NCBI RefSeq assembly: GCF_023278565.1
Contig: NC_064675.1
Coordinates: 3,038,001-3,102,000, forward strand
Length of the DNA stretch: 64,000 bases
Reading direction: 5' to 3'
Source of the DNA: Colletotrichum lupini
Lineage: Eukaryota > Ascomycota > Sordariomycetes > Glomerellales > Glomerellaceae
The position numbers and the translations under genes were made by a program. Below the pieces are notes generated by a model. The model ran no database searches, was not told the origin of the DNA, and saw only the letters and a program-made list of their open reading frames with translations. Shown piece by piece: positions 61,670 to 64,000 of the stretch (positions are counted from its first letter, which is position 1; each line of letters opens with the position of its first letter).

Positions 61670-61675
61670 ACGCGT
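61670..61675. promoter_or_regulatory. MCB-like ACGCGT element upstream of pif1
   Basis: A perfect MluI cell-cycle box lies 144 bp before the pif1 ATG, with a near copy (ACGCGC) at 61660-61665. MCB boxes bind MBF-type factors that switch on DNA-replication genes at G1/S. Function here is inferred from position and gene content. Confidence 0.4.
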
Positions 61676-62518
61676 TAAGCCCCTCCTGAATCTCAGCGCG
61701 AAAGTTGCTCCAGATCAACTTGGCTTAGTCATCCAATTAATCACCACTACCCAATCCTCACATTACCACATTCAACCTCACTCTTCCATGCAGCGCGTCA
61801 AAGGGTCGTAGCCATGAATTATGCCACCTGTTTGTACGACTTATCCCCGATGATCATTGGCCGTTTGTCTACCTTTTCTACGATCGGAATACGCACATAC
61901 ACACTAAAGACATATTCCACTTTCTTTAGGAACAACTGATGGACTGCTGGCTACCTAAACGGACTATTCAAACTGTCCAATAGCATGTTACTCAATCACC
62001 GTCATTGGCTGCGGACCGTCCACGTTCACCACGTAGCTCCTCTCTTTTGCAGAAAGAGCCTGCGCCTCGATGCAATGTCGTCGAAGGAGAAGCTGTTCGT
62101 TCGCCTCATGTTGGGCGGGGGGATTGACTATCTGCAGTCGACCCCAATAGCAACCTTTTAGGCACAAAGGTTGGGTAGAGCTCCTCCAGCCGGACCAGGC
62201 ACTACTTATTCAAGCTCTCGCCTTCCATGTTTGTGCTGTGCTACCTCGGCGTCTCTGCAACCTGCAAGCTGCATTGCCAGATTTTATTTTCACTGGGACG
62301 AGGAAGATCCTCACTTTATCAAACTGATTGTTCGGATCTTCCATTGGTCAATTTCACTATGCTGCCCTCCGGAAAGACACTGCCTGTTCGACTTTTGTTT
62401 CGACTAAAGCATTAACACAGAATAGTTTCATTCTTGCCGATCAACGAGGCGTATAGCTATCGACGACATCCTCAAGCGTGGAAGAAAACCCCGGAAAGGA
62501 CTGCAAACTTGGGCTACC
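61676..62518. other. Intergenic upstream of pif1
   Basis: About 0.8 kb shared by the pif1 promoter and the 3' region of the Arg/Ser-rich gene. Short plus-strand frames (62171-62415) show no coding character. Confidence 0.5.
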
Positions 62519-64000
62519 CTAGTTATGGTACCTCGCCCCTGATCGCCCTAGCGGTTCAAACGGATTGTCATGGTGCCGGCTCATGTACTGTTTTGCTTGT
62601 CGCGCCCTCTCTTCGTACGTTTCCTCGTCTCGAAACAAGGCGTCTCTTTCTAGAGAAGACCGACGGAACCGAGTTTCCAGTCGTCGCCTCCGTGTGTCGG
62701 CAGCCAGCTCCTCCTCGCCCACACGTCGATCTTCAAATCTCACTTCATCACGGATCGACATTTTCCTCACATTATCCAAATCATCTTCGTGTCTTGCACG
62801 AACAACCTCTTCCGAATCAACAATGCGGAAGCTGGGTCGCCTGTGGATGACACGGGGCGGGAGCACAACTGTTCGACGGCGGCCGAGTCTGTTCAATAGC
62901 TCAATGTCTTCCAGGTCGTTGTTATAGGCCGTATCTGCTAGCCGCCGGGGCCGAAATGCTTCATGCTCGAAGCGGTCGACTCCGCCAGGCATTATCAGTG
63001 GTGGAGGTGGAGGTGAACTAGGCATACGACCGCGAGGAACATCGTAATCAAAGAGGCGATAGTCCTGTTTCGTATGGTATCGACGGTGGCTACGGCTACG
63101 GCTACGGCTTCGACTGCGACCGCGACTTGGATGACGGCCACGGCGGTGATTATGCCTGCCGGAATCGGAGGACCCAGTGACGGATGTACTCGGCGTCCGG
63201 TCCGACTCGCTCCAACTATCGTCTGAACGCGAGCTTCTAGAGCTTCCTGAGCTTCTAGAAGGGATGTCATAGACCTTGGTTTTGCCCTTCTCTGTCTTGA
63301 TGACTTTGACGTCGGCTTTCTCTTTGCCAGGCTTCGTCAGCGGGAACGGAGGGCGAGGCGGTACAACCACTGGTTGCGGGTGAAGTCGCTGAAATTCTTC
63401 ATGTTGCTGTCGCATCGCCAACTCGTGGCCTTGCTGCCGTGCCAATAACTGATGATCAAGATGGTACTGCCGCTGTTGGTCACGCAGGCGTTGTTGATAT
63501 TCAATCTCCCGTTCTCTCTCCTTGAGAATGGCCTTTGCATCCTCGCCGAAGCGCGGCTCTCGTTTGAAATACACCGTCATCGAGATCGTCTCCAGGAGGT
63601 TCTTCTTCGACTTCCTTTCTTTAACCTTGGTTACCACGACCTTCTTAGCCTCTTTCCCAGCCATGTACTGGCGGTACTCGATAGAGTCCTTGCTAAGCTT
63701 CCTGATCTTGGTGCTGATCTGCTGCAGAGTGTAATAGAACCGTCTGTCAAGGTTATGTGTGTCGAGATTGTTTTGCGCCTTTTCGATCTGACGCTGCTGC
63801 GTCCCTGTGAGGTCGAGCTTCTTCTGCATTGCTGTCTTGCCCTCGGCATCAAGTTGACGGATGGTTTGAGTTATGGCCGGCTTGGGGAGGTCCTGGACCT
63901 CTGTGCGGATGACATTCTCCCAGGTCGATTTGACGGGGTTTCCTTCGTCGTCAATCTCGTTCGGGTCATGAACCTTTTCGAACCGGTATACGACATACTC
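62519..64000 (-). CDS. Arg/Ser-rich, coiled-coil protein of unknown function, 5'-partial
   Basis: The frame is open to the right edge of the window, so the N terminus is missing; 493 residues are visible. Order: a charged region, a helical, Gln/Glu/Arg-rich stretch likely to form coiled coil (LKEREREIEYQQRLRDQQRQ), a Lys-rich segment, a Ser/Arg block with SRGRSRSRSRSRSHRRY, a Pro run, and a C-terminal part rich in Arg and Glu (EEELAADTRRRRLETRFRRS). RS repeats are found in splicing and RNA-processing proteins, but such tracts also occur in unrelated fungal proteins, so a role in RNA processing is only a guess. The upstream codons to the edge keep a protein-like composition (NEIDDEGNPVKSTWENVIRT). 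No intron seen in the visible part. Family not recognised. Confidence 0.88.
   Translation of the reverse strand, partial: EYVVYRFEKVHDPNEIDDEGNPVKSTWENVIRTEVQDLPKPAITQTIRQLDAEGKTAMQKKLDLTGTQQRQIEKAQNNLDTHNLDRRFYYTLQQISTKIRKLSKDSIEYRQYMAGKEAKKVVVTKVKERKSKKNLLETISMTVYFKREPRFGEDAKAILKEREREIEYQQRLRDQQRQYHLDHQLLARQQGHELAMRQQHEEFQRLHPQPVVVPPRPPFPLTKPGKEKADVKVIKTEKGKTKVYDIPSRSSGSSRSSRSDDSWSESDRTPSTSVTGSSDSGRHNHRRGRHPSRGRSRSRSRSRSHRRYHTKQDYRLFDYDVPRGRMPSSPPPPPLIMPGGVDRFEHEAFRPRRLADTAYNNDLEDIELLNRLGRRRTVVLPPRVIHRRPSFRIVDSEEVVRARHEDDLDNVRKMSIRDEVRFEDRRVGEEELAADTRRRRLETRFRRSSLERDALFRDEETYEERARQAKQYMSRHHDNPFEPLGRSGARYHN

Overview
The window looks like nuclear DNA of a filamentous ascomycete, most likely a sordariomycete. 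The reasons are short introns (about 50-100 bp) with GTAAGT/GTACGT-type donors and CTAAC/CTGAC branch points just before the acceptor, pyrimidine-rich leaders, clear fungal orthologues (PalH, Lag1, an Hmt1-type ABC transporter, Cdc48, Edc3, Pif1, Kti12), and one repeat whose two arms differ only by transitions, mostly in a CpA context, as repeat-induced point mutation (RIP) would leave. Species cannot be fixed from the sequence. Everything below was done by eye, and splice sites are inferred from consensus and reading frame.

Layout. 1-1877: the 3' part of a Zn(II)2Cys6-like regulator gene that starts before the window. 1878-7010: gene-poor, with a probable tiny gene (4190-4333) behind a good TATA box and a 521-bp fold-back element with perfect 63-bp terminal inverted repeats and an 8-bp target duplication (5128-5664). 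7011-13465: three plus-strand genes: a TPR-SET protein, a conserved uncharacterised protein and the Elongator regulator KTI12. 13466-19548: about 6 kb without a supported gene. 19549-21702: palH, the ambient-pH sensor. 21703-25940: gap. 25941-27473: ceramide synthase lag1. 29848-33068 (minus): an Hmt1-type half-size ABC transporter with an unusual His-rich tail. 33069-47497: a 14.4-kb stretch with no supported gene but with microsatellites and recurring short motifs. 47498-48116: a small conserved-looking protein. 48928-51722 (minus): cdc48. 52959-53420 (minus): a probable two-exon gene of unknown function. 55385-57708 (minus): edc3. 58821-61526 (minus): pif1. 62519-64000 (minus): an Arg/Ser-rich protein running off the right edge.

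The genes are mostly housekeeping functions (protein unfolding, mRNA decapping, genome maintenance, sphingolipid synthesis, tRNA wobble modification) plus two environmental-response genes (pH sensing, metal tolerance). They do not form a biosynthetic cluster or operon-like system, and I see no secondary-metabolite, CRISPR, phage or defence locus. The most interesting items are the fold-back element, the His-rich transporter tail, a 9-mer (TACTCCGTA) found nine times and only between genes, and two genes too short or too split to be seen as single long ORFs. No tRNA or rRNA gene was recognised.
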